Positions 22,560-33,482 of a DNA stretch of 64,000 nucleotides are shown in pieces. This stretch comes from Toxorhynchites rutilus septentrionalis (taxonomy: Eukaryota > Arthropoda > Insecta > Diptera > Culicidae). The position numbers and the translations under genes were made by a program. The stretch is from the NCBI RefSeq assembly GCF_029784135.1, contig NC_073746.1, positions 303,067,455 through 303,131,454 on the forward strand, in the 5' to 3' direction. The notes beneath the pieces were generated by a model that worked only from the letters and a program-made list of their open reading frames with translations, ran no database searches and was not told the origin of the DNA. Position 1 is the stretch's first letter. Every line of letters starts with the position of its first letter.

Positions 22560-24636
22560 TTATAAACCCGGTATGCGTTTATTTCTAATAAGCACGAATT
22601 AAAACTAATTTAAACGGAATCGACTGACCTCCATCGACGGATTCCAGCGGCTCTCGATGGCATTCCTCGTAAAGTGCGATATAGATCCCATTTATCCCAA
22701 TTGACACTCATCACGTATGCATACGGTTTACGAGATTACGCACGCGTCGGTTTTAAGTTTTCTTCTAGCAGCCACTCATCCCACTCACGAAATTCCAATC
22801 TCGACCAAACTAATAATAATAATACAGTCTGAATATTCCGCATTCGCTACTTATTACCGCCGGAGAGCGGCGCAGTGTGGGTAATCTTTTTCAATCTCGC
22901 CAAATCTGACACTTGCTCTCGTTGCCCCGGCCCGACATCATCGGGCTGTTATCAACTGGATCAAGGGACGGTCGTAAATATACTTTAAATTGGCCAATTT
23001 ATCATACACTACATAGTGCCGTTTAGCGACTCCGCATACTCCGCTCTGACCGGTACATGTGTCCACTTCTCGTCCAGCAGAACCGCAATTACGAAACACT
23101 AATCAATTTAGTTCGTTCCTAGGGAGAGCAATTCCACGGTGTGGGTGGAACGAAAATGATGTGATGGGAAACGTCAGTGAATATTTCCCAACGAAGTGTT
23201 TCGAACTGAACCAATTTTCGAAATTGCCAACTTCTCAACCGTCTCTAATTACAGCCGCATCTTCTGTTCTCTGCTAATGGGTGTAATAATAATCGAAAAG
23301 TCACCCCCTTTCAGAAGCACCATTATCACCTAACCCCTCCCCCGTTCCCCAACCTGGAAAACATACATCCTCCCCCAAAAACCCATACATTATTTCAGCA
23401 ATAAATTTTCCTCGCCTCGTCTGCCGTGCAAAATCCATTTCCTCCGAAATGCCATCGATGAATGCTACCAACTGTCGTGTGCGGCAAGCGCGGAAGCACA
23501 CGGTAGGCTCCCGAAAGGATTCCAAAGATCCCCCCCTCCCCCCGCTCTGACGAAATGAGTGGCAAAACCAGAAAGCCATCATTATTGCTTTTATCATTGT
23601 TATTGTAGGAAAACCTCACCCTCACGTCTAGGGAAAGGGGTTGAAAAGGATCTCCATTAATGCCAATATTCGTCTGATTAAACACGCCAAAAGACAGAAC
23701 CACTCCTGCCGAAGACGCAGATACGAAGTCACGCTCTCGCATGGATTGTGCGAGGGTAAAATGCAAAAATTAGACGACAGAAAAACAATAATTTTACATT
23801 AAAGATTTTTTAATTCCACTCACACCTCCCGGCTGCGCTCACAAAACGAAGGGTTGCTTGCTCGGAACGGTTGTTTTTGGAGGTTGATTTGCTCAGAGAA
23901 ATTACCCTTTCAGCTGCAAACACTCGACGCGCAAATCGAAATCCACCCTCCTCCGCCCAGTCACCCGGGAGATGATCGCCGTTTAATAAAATATAGTTTC
24001 TAATGTATGCAAATTTAGTCTGTTTAATTACTAGGGCTGCTTCGGTGGAGTATTTTTTCTCCCAAAAGCAGGTCGTAAATTAGCGCAACCCTTTTTTCGG
24101 TTAACGTCGGGCCCAAGATTCGGCAGCTTCCAAACGCGCGCGCACTTTTTATCGGAGTTTGTACAGGATGGGAAGAATTTTTATGGCCACAGCAAATGCT
24201 CAGCCGACGACTGCTTATCACAAACGGAACCGCCTGGATGGTGGTGGCGAGTGCTTCCGATCGTCGGTAGCCCTCTGATGCCGAAGAAAAAGGGGTGTTG
24301 ATTTTGAGGTGTTATTCTGGTTTCCACTCGCGTCGATTTGTGCGGGGGTTTCGAGGGTTTCGAGGGCGGGACTATTGTGACATGCAACTATCGAATCCGG
24401 TTGGAATTCGAGCCCAACTTGTGATGTGCGTTGGTAAAAAAAAATATTCTCGATATGTGAACCGTACATTTTGTAATTATTGAGAAGATTCTTAGAAGAA
24501 GATTTTCCATCAACTTTGCTCGAGAAAATCAGATCGATGGTTGCTCGTTCTCGTTCTTTAAGGTACGTTGGAAAGTTTGAAAACGAACCGAGCTGCATGT
24601 GTATGAATCCTAACTTTTACCAAAATATACAAACAC
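22560..24636. other. GC-richer island without a recognisable gene
   Basis: Complex sequence with no match to the repeats in the window. Overlapping ORFs (for example 23395-23766 minus, 24218-24598 minus) show no domains and conflict with each other. C/G runs occur near 23325-23345 and 23528-23545. A regulatory or intronic region is possible. Confidence 0.45.
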
Positions 24637-24768
24637 TGACTGATCCAACAAACGTTGTTCAGTCATATAAATTATTTCTAGTGAATATTTTGGTTTTTAA
24701 TTCAAAATAACTATTCATTGTAACATTATAACTATTCATAAATTTTCATTAGAAGTAAGATACTTTCA
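24637..24768 (-). mobile_element. Helitron 3'-end remnant
   Basis: 'GATCCAACAAACGTTGTTC' followed by 'ATAAATTATTTCTAGTG' matches the terminal segment of the element at 14423 in the same orientation, with several changes. It is cut at 24768 by the next Helitron. Confidence 0.55.
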
Positions 24769-26100
24769 TCTATATATATAAAAATGGATTTCTGTCTGTC
24801 TGTCTGATTCTTATGGACTCGGAAACTACTGAACCGATCAACATGAAAATTGGTATGTAGGGGTTTCTGGGGCCAGGGAAGGTTTTCGTGATAGTTTGAG
24901 ACCCCTCCCCCCTCTCTAAGGGGGGGGGGGGGTGCCATACAAATGAAACACAAATTTCTGCATTACTCGAGAATTATTCAAGCAAATGAAACCAAATTGG
25001 GCATATTGAGGTTGTTGCGACAGCAATCAAAAGGCAACTCACCGTTTTTGTTAGCGATACTTTAATATATGCTTCAAAAATTCAGTGATTTCTTCTATTC
25101 TAGCCTTTTCAATTGGCCTGTCCAACTTCCGTTTTGGTTATACTCTTCACAAATCAGTAAGTTGATTTACAAAGTAAAAGATTCAGATTTATAACAAGAA
25201 TAACTTAAAAACTGTTTCACACAAAAAGCCTTCTGCACGCTAGAGATGATTTTTCCAGAATGTCCTGAATTTTTCCACACGAGTTTGCTGCGATCGTACG
25301 CAAACGATTGATCAAAGGTAACTAGCTCGATGGTACCGTAACAGAGGTATTAGGGTGCAATAAATGTTTCTATGGTGGTTAGACTCTCCAACCCCCTCCC
25401 TAAGGGGGGGCTGCCATACAAATGAAACACAAAGGGCCTGGCCGGGTAAGGGAGTAAAAAGTGCCCCCAAACCAAATCACTAGCTGTATGGCAAATATTG
25501 TAAAGGTTTTTTTTTCAAATATCTAATAATAAAAATAAAATTTAAAAAAAAGTACAAAAAAATGTTATAGATTTTCTGGCATTTCGAAATTTTGAAAAAA
25601 AAATAACCATATGCCATACAAATGAAACACAAATTTCTGCATTACTCGAGAATTATTCAAGCAAATGAAACCAAATTGGGCATATTGAGGTATTAAAGTG
25701 CAATAAATGTTTCTATGGTGGTTAGACTCTCCACCCCCCTCTCTAAGGGGGGGGCTGCCATACAAACGAAACACAAATTTCTGCATTACACGAGAATTAA
25801 TCAAGCAAATGAAACTAAATTTGGCATATGGAGGTTTTAGGGTGCAATAAATGTTTTTACGGTGGTGAGACACTCCACCCGCTCTCTAAGGGTGGGCTGT
25901 CATACAAACGAAACACAAACTTCTGCATAACTCGAGAACTAATCAAGCACAATTTGGGATGTGAGGGTTTTTGGGTATGAGAAATGTTTCTATGATGGTA
26001 TGACACCCCTCCTATATCTTCTTCTATCTATACCAAAAAAAGGATCGTCGGATGTCAAAAAACAAATTTTGAGCGGGACGAAGTTTGCCGGGTCAGCTAG
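24769..26100 (+). mobile_element. Non-autonomous Helitron, 1332 bp, with internal tandem modules
   Basis: Begins A|TCTATATATATAAAAATGG and 'TTTCTGTCTGTCTGTC', and ends 'GACGAAGTTTGCCGGGTCAG' + CTAG|T at 26097-26100: the 5' TC, 3' CTAG and A/T insertion site of Helitrons. Inside, a module of about 150 bp ('CCATACAAATGAAACACAAA' ... 'CTCTCTAAGGGGGGG') recurs about four times (24925, 25410/25612, 25757, 25900). A solo LTR is inserted at 25013-25343. No Rep or helicase is encoded. Confidence 0.85.
25013..25343 (+). mobile_element. Solo LTR, 331 bp, with 5-bp target-site duplication
   Basis: The segment runs TGTTGCGACAGC ... GTACCGTAACA, that is TG...CA ends with short inverted TGTT/AACA, and is flanked on both sides by GAGGT (25008-25012 and 25344-25348). 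Removing it restores the Helitron module 'ATTGAGGTATTAGGGTGC', present uninterrupted at 25685. It is therefore a clean LTR-retrotransposon insertion reduced by LTR-LTR recombination. TGTTG...AACA ends suit Bel/Pao or Gypsy; strand and family are not settled. Confidence 0.85.
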
Positions 26101-26101
26101 T

Positions 26102-26205
26102 TGAATATAAGAACCTATCACTTTCATTTGACGATTCGATAACATCGCTTCAGTGTGAAGAATGAAAGAAATGAACGTGAAATGAAACGAGACAGTACAG
26201 TGAAA
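26102..26205 (+). repeat. Direct repeat (second copy 27646-27745) flanking the Tc1-like element
   Basis: Shared phrases are 'ATATAAGA', 'CACTTTCATT', 'CGACGATT'-like, and 'CGCTTCAGTGTGAAGAATGA' in both copies. The two copies lie about 1.5 kb apart and bracket the Tc1-like element and its left flank. Their nature is unknown. Confidence 0.6.
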
Positions 26206-26409
26206 AGAGAGTAGCACTATTTTAAGCCTGCATGAGTTTGGATGAAATTGAATGACAATAGGCTCAACATTGAGTGACGATGTGTCAATTGAAGTGAAGT
26301 TATGATGTCCTGCTACTGGCATACAGCGCATCCTTCCACATCGCCATTTTCATTAGTTTCCGTGAACATGGTTCGAGCTCAAACCAATTTTTTTATTCGA
26401 ATATAAGTA

Positions 26410-27644
26410 AACTGACCAGACGTCCCGCATTTCGACAAAAGTCCCGCGTTAGGTTACGTCCTGCGCAACGTCCCGCATTTGGCAAAAGAAGCGAGAATGT
26501 CCCGCGATATCAGTAGACTTCAATATTAGAATTTGATCATGCTGATTTTCTTAAATGGATGAACCTCAGAAAAACATTTATTCGGCAGACCGTTCAAGAG
26601 CGCTTCCAAGGAATCCAAAGGTTAACACGTTGAGCCAGTTTCATCGCACCGAAAGTGCGATTTTTGTTTAGAAAGTGTCAACTGGGAACGACAGCAACAA
26701 AATTGGAAAATATTTTTTTTATAAAAGTGTCCTATTGATCCAGAGGGACCGACGTGAGTCGGACGAAAAATTCATTCTCAGTCCCAAAGCTTCGTCGGGG
26801 CTCAACGTGTTAGATAAGCCGGAAGAACTAGTGGATGATGGACAGGAAGAGGCATCCTTCGCAGCTGAGGGATGTTGGTAACGTTGGCGGTCTTCGCTAC
26901 GATGTTTATCTTCAGCCGATTCATCTTCTCCAATGATCTCTCCGTTGCGTGATACCTCTTTATGAAGGCGACAACTTCCGGTAGGCATTTCGCACTGTAT
27001 ATCTCTGCGTTCACCGCAAGACTCGAAAGAAGAGCGGCTTGGAAATTCCCTTCTCGCCGATCGTCAGCCAGAGACGTCAATGCTTATCTCCTTGGCGGGG
27101 AACGTAAAGTAGCCGGTCTCCTGCCATTCGTTGAATTCTAGCGTCAATTAGGTTTCGTCATTCATTATGAGCACGGCAAGCACTTCGCCGGAAGGAAGTT
27201 TTTCACCAGCCCCTCCAGCTACGTCATCTGACCTCGTCTGACGCTTCCGCATAAAAGTGTTCATTCTGGCCAGATTCTTCTTCACCGTTTGGCCGGTTGT
27301 TTCGATCTCTCGGCTTGAGAAGCGGTAGGGAGAGGATGTTGTAAATACCAAATCGGTTATATCCGGTGGACACGAAGTGTCTCAGGATGTCCATTGCCTT
27401 CGCTCCGGGTGGAGCTGGCAGTATGAAAAAATCATAAAGTTGCTTGAAGGCTTTCGCCAAGGTTGCTGCGAATCAACAGCGTTGAATCATACTTATTGAA
27501 GGCTTAATAAACATAAAATTCACGGAAAATATGTTCCATTGTATTATCTTTTCTAGTTTTTTCTCTATCGCCATCCGAAATTAGTCGATTTTTCTAATGC
27601 ATTTTTTTGTGTAACGCGTTAGACCTCTGACCATCTGGTCACTT
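26410..27644 (-). mobile_element. Decayed Tc1/mariner-type transposon with TA flanks
   Basis: The left end TA|AACTGACCAGACG and the right end CCATCTGGTCACTT|TA are inverted copies (AAGTGACCAGATGG on the minus strand). A broken transposase lies between them on the minus strand. The same terminus reappears at 46230 inside the second mariner copy. Length about 1235 bp, normal for the superfamily. Confidence 0.7.
26740..27475 (-). pseudogene. Tc1-like transposase pseudogene
   Basis: Pieces in two or three frames follow the order of a Tc1-like transposase: an N-terminal helix-turn-helix linker ('FVSTGYNRFGIYNILSL', then 'NRPNG'), 'LVKNFLP' and 'MNDET' (first catalytic Asp), 'LEFNEWQETGYFTFP', then 'AEIYSAKCLPEVVAFIKRYH' and 'RLKINIVAKTANVTNIPQLR'. 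The segment that should contain the second catalytic Asp (between 'KRYH' and 'RSLEKMNRL') is missing. Stops, frameshifts and this deletion make it non-functional. The DDE/D spacing class cannot be determined. Confidence 0.65.
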
Positions 27645-27745
27645 TAAATATAAGACACTTTCATTTTCATTCGACGATTTGAAAATTTCGCTTCAGTGTG
27701 AAGAATGAAACAAATGAATGAGAAATGAAATTAGACTGTTCAGAG

Positions 27746-28513
27746 GTGATTTTCAGAGGGTATTAAAGGCGTTTTGAAATATTTTATTATTTTTCAAATC
27801 CTCATGGGCCATTCTGCCCCCAATTCTGACCCCAATTCAAAATTACGCTACTTAGAAGAATTTAATTGCATTCATTTGAAAGATCAGAAAATTTTCTGTT
27901 GTGGAGCATTTTAAATAGTGAAAGATAACAATAGGAATAACATTGTGGTGTCGAGGAAGGAATTGTAGAAGGGTTGGAGAGCTTCAATTTTGTCGATAGA
28001 AACAATCAAGTTTATTTATATAATATTTGTAAAAAAATATAAAAACCCTTGAAAAACGACGAATTTTAAGTATTTTTTAATTTCTAAAAGGTACTTCAAT
28101 CCATCAATTCAAATGTTTTACAACTGAATTATATGCGAAATTTTCTGAAAAAATAGAATACTGGGTCAACTGATTCAAGTTTGACGACAAGTGATGCATG
28201 GATCATTTCACGCAAATGTAAATATTAATTCCTAGAAATTGACGAACAAATTCTACCTTTTCGAGAAAAGTAATGCGAGAAAATAATTTTACACGAAATT
28301 CTGCATGAAAAATTATACAGACATTATTATCCTAAGACTAACTGTTCTCGAGATAAAATAAAATCTATGAAACATTATATTTGATGAAAAAACCATATTT
28401 GTAATATCATGAAAATTTAACCATTATGGAATCGTTTATTTTTTATAGGTTTGAGCTATGAACGTCTATGCATAGCCCGCAATTATAAAATTATAGGATC
28501 ATACAAAATATTA
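27746..28513. other. AT-rich spacer, nothing recognised
   Basis: No ORF, repeat end or RNA gene that I can support. Confidence 0.4.
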
Positions 28514-29754
28514 GGCTGTCAAAAAAGTCCTGCGGTATTTCTGCGAGGTGTCGTTGTAAGCGCGTAGTTCTAGTTGTATTGTATCGAGTCATACTATAGC
28601 TTGTTGGAAAGGTATTTTTGCGCGCTATAATATAGTCCAAGACAGTGTTTTGTTTGGTTAAGTCGCTCGTGAGTTATAGTGTCGCAAATATGGAGCAAAA
28701 TAAAGAGAAAATCCGACATATTTTACAGCACTACTATGACAAAGGCAAAAATGCATCTCAAGCTGCCAATAAAATTTGTGCAGTTTATGGACCCAATAAA
28801 GTTTCCATTTCCACCGCACAACGATGGTTTCAATGTTTTCGTTCTGGTGTAGAGGTCGTCGAAGATGCGCCACGCTCCGGAAGGCCTGTCGTCGAAAATT
28901 GCGACAAAATCGCTGAATTAGCCGAGAAAGACCGGCATAGTAGCAGCCGTAGCATCGGCCAAGAGCTGGGGATAAGTCATCAAACCGTTATTAACCATTT
29001 GAAGAAGCTTGGATTCACAAAGAAGCTCGATGTATGGGTGTCACACACGTTGACGCAAAAAAACATATTTGACCGTATCGACGCATGTGAATCGCTGCTG
29101 AATCGCAATAAAATCGACCCGTTTCTGAAGCGGATGGTGACTGGCGATGAAAAGTGGGTCACTTACGACAACGTGAAGCGCAAACGGTCGTGGTCGAAGC
29201 CCGCTGAAGTGGCTCAGACGGTGGCCAAGCCCTCATTAACGGCCAGGAAGGTTCTGCTGTGTGTTTGGTGGGATTGTCAAGGAATAATCTATTATGAGCT
29301 GCTTCCCTATGGCCAAACGCTCAATTCGGACCTGTACTGCCAACAACTGGTCCGCTTGAAGATAGCACTCATGAAGAAGAGGCCATCTTTGATAAACATA
29401 GGCCGCATTGTCTTCCATCAGGACAACGCCAGGCCACACACTTCTTTGGTGACGCGCCAGAAGCTCCGGGAGCTCGGATGGGAGGTTCTTTTGCATCCGC
29501 CGTATAGTCCGGACTTTGCACCATTTGACTACCACCTGTTTGTGTCCATGGCGAACGAGCTAGGTAGTCAGAAGTTAGCCACAAAAGAGGCCTGTGAAAA
29601 TTGGCTATCCGAGTTTTTTGCCAATAAGGAAGCGAGCTTCTATAACAGGGGTATTATGAAGTTGGCATCTCGTTGGGAACAAGTCATCGAACAAAACGGC
29701 GCATATTTGACTTAAAACAGATGATTGTAATACCGCAGGACTTTTTTGACAGCC
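28514..29754 (+). mobile_element. Mariner transposon, copy 1, nearly intact (1241 bp)
   Basis: Inverted terminal repeats GGCTGTCAAAAAAGTCCTGC (28514) and its complement ending at 29754 are identical over more than 20 bases and flanked by TA (28512-28513, 29755-29756). The transposase frame between them is complete. Length is typical for mariner. Confidence 0.95.
28690..29715 (+). CDS. Mariner transposase (DD34D), 341 residues, open reading frame intact
   Basis: Cut-and-paste transposase that binds the inverted terminal repeats and inserts at TA. I place the start at 28690 (MEQNKEKIRHIL), 15 codons inside the longest frame, because this is where family proteins start. Residues 1-110 hold the paired helix-turn-helix domain ('ANKICAVYGP', 'STAQRWFQCF', 'SIGQELGISHQTVINHL'). 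The linker motif is 'WVSHTLTQ' (family consensus WVPHxLTQ). Catalytic Asp are D153 ('VTGDEKW'), D245 ('HQDNARPH') and D280 ('FAPFDYHLF'); 34 residues separate the last two. Length matches full-length mariners. Changes in two conserved motifs (WVSH, SPDFAPFDY for SPDLAPSDY) suggest an ageing copy whose activity is doubtful. Probably the mellifera-like subfamily; not verified. Confidence 0.92.
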   Translation: MEQNKEKIRHILQHYYDKGKNASQAANKICAVYGPNKVSISTAQRWFQCFRSGVEVVEDAPRSGRPVVENCDKIAELAEKDRHSSSRSIGQELGISHQTVINHLKKLGFTKKLDVWVSHTLTQKNIFDRIDACESLLNRNKIDPFLKRMVTGDEKWVTYDNVKRKRSWSKPAEVAQTVAKPSLTARKVLLCVWWDCQGIIYYELLPYGQTLNSDLYCQQLVRLKIALMKKRPSLINIGRIVFHQDNARPHTSLVTRQKLRELGWEVLLHPPYSPDFAPFDYHLFVSMANELGSQKLATKEACENWLSEFFANKEASFYNRGIMKLASRWEQVIEQNGAYLT

Positions 29755-29756
29755 TA

Positions 29757-30075
29757 ATTGCTCACAGTTTACGTGAGTTATTTTCAAAATATAGATTTCA
29801 GTGAAGAAGTTTAATGATATTAGTAAAAATATATGAAGCACTCTCAGGCAGCTCAATCCGTTTATCGATAAATACGGAATACAATTCTAGAATATGGATC
29901 AGTTTTTATTTAATTTGGAATGTATCGGTAATTATATTTGAAAAAATATTTATTTTTCGTGTCCACGTGGACATAGTCTATACCCCCTCCCCCCTCTGCG
30001 TAGACAAGCGTGGACATTTTCATACCCCCTACCCCCCAAAAATTGTCCACGTGATATGTGGACAGCCCCTTATTT
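29757..30075. repeat. Short decayed repeat with CACGTG palindromes
   Basis: Around 29960-30065, 'GTGTCCACGTGGACAT', 'GCGTGGACATTTTCAT' and 'TTGTCCACGTGATATGTGGA' recur with 'TACCCCCTCCCC' tracts. This looks like a transposon end with inverted motifs, but I cannot fix its limits. Confidence 0.45.
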
Positions 30076-33000
30076 CAGAAATATACAAAATTGCATCGGA
30101 ATATTGAACAAAAAATCTGAACGAGTTCGACTACGTCGAGGCAGACCTCAACCACGGTTGAGGAATATGGTCATTTCATATGAAAGAATGATTGATGCAA
30201 AGTAGTCCAAGACCAACCATCCAACCAAGTCCTGGAATTGAGCCATTCGTACAGCAGTGGGCAGCGAAGTAAGTAACGTAGCTGTGTAAAAATTACCTAG
30301 CCGAAGTGCACCAAATTTTCTATACTTTCTCGTCGCCTCCAGAGAGAGTTAGAGTATTAAAATGAAATTTTTCTCCATTCTCAAAGGCATCGTCGCATCT
30401 GCTCATCCATCCCGATCTATACGTCTATGCGTAATTCAATTGCAATTGTCATCATCTGTGGCTACTCATCTAAATTGATAGTGGCGGAAACGCGGGCGTT
30501 ATGAAATCACAAAGCAGCGAGTGCCCGACTGTTTATGCTGCTGCGAGTAGTGCTTCCCACAACAAACGGATGATGACTTCGATATGATATTTGTATTAAT
30601 TTATTTATATTAGCTCGAAGCGGCAAACGGACTGACCGCACAGTCTGGACGCAGAGCAGTGTGACAAGACGCCATTATTTTCAATTCCTGGTTGCCACCC
30701 CTCCTCTCGGCAGTCGATTTTTTGTTGCGGTTGCTCCTTGTGTTCGAATGACTCCACAGAGTTCAGATGCAGTCGAACGGAACTGAGTCATTGCCGAGTG
30801 TGCGAATGAAGCGCCGAAACCCGCCTTCGGACGTCTGGCAACTGATATCAGAGACTCTGCATACGATTGCTAATTAATAGTATTTGTAATTAATTCTAAT
30901 TAAGGCGATGTTTATTAATTTAAATTGAGAAATGTTCTCTCCGTATGTGACGTCTCCATTGTCGCCACTGTCTATAGGTAATTTTGATTCCTACCCAGCC
31001 GGATGGGATTAGAGTTTACCAAACAATTACGTAAACTCATCTACCGTTGTCCTTTTGCAAGTAAAAACGGTCGTTCCTTCAAAGCGTTAATTTGTTCCGC
31101 TCACTCGACCGAACAAAGCGTTAATAGCTCGCAGTTCAACGCGACTCCTCTTTCGAAAAGGCTCATTGACTTGAATCCGTCAATGTTTAAATTGTTTTCA
31201 TTCATGAAGCGGCCGATTTTGGACGTTTTTTCTGTGTTCGCGAATATATCGCAAGTCTAAGATACACACAAAGAGTGAAACAAACAATCAAATTATGCAG
31301 AAACCACCGCTTGAAGGCTACTGAATTGGAAAATGCGGTGCATTTTTCAGAGCTTTTCCCCGGCCGGTGGAACCATTCTCGCACGGGCAAATGAACCATC
31401 TCTTGTGTTGTGTGTGCGCGGAATGGAGCGATTCCTTTGTCCCACTTGAACCGTGCGCGAGCCGCTTCCACTAAATGTATTCCAAAAAAAAAAAATCTAT
31501 GATAATCTCTCAGTTAAATTTTATTTGCTTTTGAACATTTACTGCCTCTGCTTGGTCAGTCAGGTCGGAGTTTCACACACCGAATGACCGCTTTTCCCGC
31601 TCCGCAGGCGCAGTGCAGCGACCGCGTCACGACCACAGGAATTGGATCCCATTTGGGCGCGGAATGTGTGCACCCCGGGTACCCGTTCCGGTCTATTGTT
31701 TCTCCGGAGAAAGATTTTGCGGTGAACGAGAAGTTAGGCCGATTCGTTCGAGTTTTTGGGTGGTGCAACACTATCGGGTGAATCGGAAACTCGAGTAGGG
31801 TTTCGAGATCGTTGAAATTCGTTTGATTTATTTATGATGTTCAGCTCACGCGGGAAGCTTAAATTCGCTCAAGGTGGTTAACGATTAGCTATCTCAATTC
31901 TTTTCCCGTTTTTCGGCTTCACACTCGCCGGGTCCATTTAATTTCATAGCGAAACGAGCCACGTTTGCAGGTTCAGTGGTCCGTATTTTTGTTCGTTGGA
32001 CTGATTGAGACCGAATTCAATTGAGGATTATTTCTTCGAAACCCACACAGAAATGTACTAGGCTGTGGTCTCGGCTGACTAATTAGCGAGACTTTGATTC
32101 CGATTGGACTTTTTTGCTTGGCTTAGCATGAAGAAGATTCCTCCGTAAGCTTAAGGCCGTCCTCACCGCTAGAGCTTCTCCTCCCACCCTGAGCCCCAAC
32201 TATGTGAGGTGAGTAATTTTTAGTGTTTTCTAGCAGTTGATGATGTGGATCCGCAGTTTTATGGTGTCTAACAATTGTAATCGGCATTAATGAAAACAGT
32301 GAATCCTCACCGGTTCTATGATTTGTGCGGTGATTGAAATGGCATTTTTAAAAGGAAAACGATTCAATTGATGTTTGTTCAGAGATGCGAGACGGTTCAT
32401 GCAAGCAGAAAATGAATTTATTACACTGCGAAAGGGCCTTTGAACTCTCGTCGTTCGTTGTTTTGGTTTTTCGGTCGGTCCGTGATCGGTTCCACTTGGT
32501 TCAGTTCCGTTGAATTTCAAGGGAAAAGAGTATGTTTGTGAACCAATAATTCGGATAAAGTTTCCGCATGGTCGCTGGAAATGAGTCAGTGACTGCCGAA
32601 GATACTCGCAGCGCTTTTTGGGCTTTTAACCGAATCATCAGCGTTCAATTATTTTATCTTTTTATTTCAGGTCAGAAACACCATTAGTACTAATCATAAG
32701 TTAGATTATAAAAAAAACAATACGTTAATCGTATTTCAACATTGGTTAGATGAAAGAGATACTTACACAACATTTTTTTTTCTTTCTTTATTAAAAGATT
32801 TTCAGTCAAAGGCTGGTTCATCTCTAAAACCTTTTGTATATTTATTTTCATTCGAAGAAAAAAAAATAGACACGCATTTTTTGATTCGTACTTGGGTCCT
32901 GAATAAGGACGGTCCGGAAATTCGCTTCTTTCCTTTTTTGCCTAAAACACAATTTTGGAAACTTCTCCTTTTCGATTTTCGATCTTTTACCCGCAAATGA

Positions 33001-33097
33001 TTTTTTTTTAACACGATGAGCCCCGCATCGGTCCCTAGTTGACTGATACTACTCTTTTTGTAAGGAGAGCGTTGATCACTGAGACTAACTGTTAGAG
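30076..33097. other. GC-richer island without a recognisable gene
   Basis: Complex, apparently non-repetitive sequence. ORFs at 31202-31798 and 32802-33191 overlap on both strands and have no domain. A splice-donor-like GTGAG|GTGAGT stands at 32209, but no coding exon precedes it. It may be regulatory, untranslated or intronic DNA of a gene outside the window. Confidence 0.45.
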
Positions 33098-33375
33098 TAG
33101 TGCGGGGCAAAGGTGCGCAATTGTATTGTACTTCTGAGGTAACTTGTAACAAAAATAAGTGCTTTAGCATTACCAGCGGAAGAAGCATCATTATCAGAGT
33201 TTGTGGGCACCATCCAGCGGGAAGGAGGGGGGTACTATATGATCTTTTATGGGTGGAGATGAGTGGGTGTTATGGTCGAACATACCAAGTGAAAATTTTT
33301 GGCAGGGATAAAACTGACAATATAAGATATCTGAAAATGTCCAACATTTGAAACAGAATTCTTTTTATTAACAAA

Positions 33376-33482
33376 CTAGTTGACCCGACGAACTTCGTCC
33401 CACCCACAATTGATATATTGATATAAATAATTTCGAACACTCAAGTTCCCACAGAAATTATTTTTATGTACGTAATCTATAC
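33376..33482 (-). mobile_element. Helitron 3' end, split by a SINE
   Basis: On the minus strand: 'GGGACGAAGTTCGTCGGG' (hairpin GACGAA/TTCGTC) then 'TCAACTAG|T' at 33379-33376. It is interrupted at 33482 by the SINE and resumes at 33983; the 5' end was not found. Confidence 0.7.

Noticed and set aside
23395..23766. 123-codon minus-strand ORF in the 22-24 kb island
   Set aside because: No domain, low-complexity segments, and competing overlapping ORF at 23301-23597.
32802..33191. 129-codon minus-strand ORF near the pogo-like left end
   Set aside because: It runs across the TA boundary of the transposon and shows no domain.
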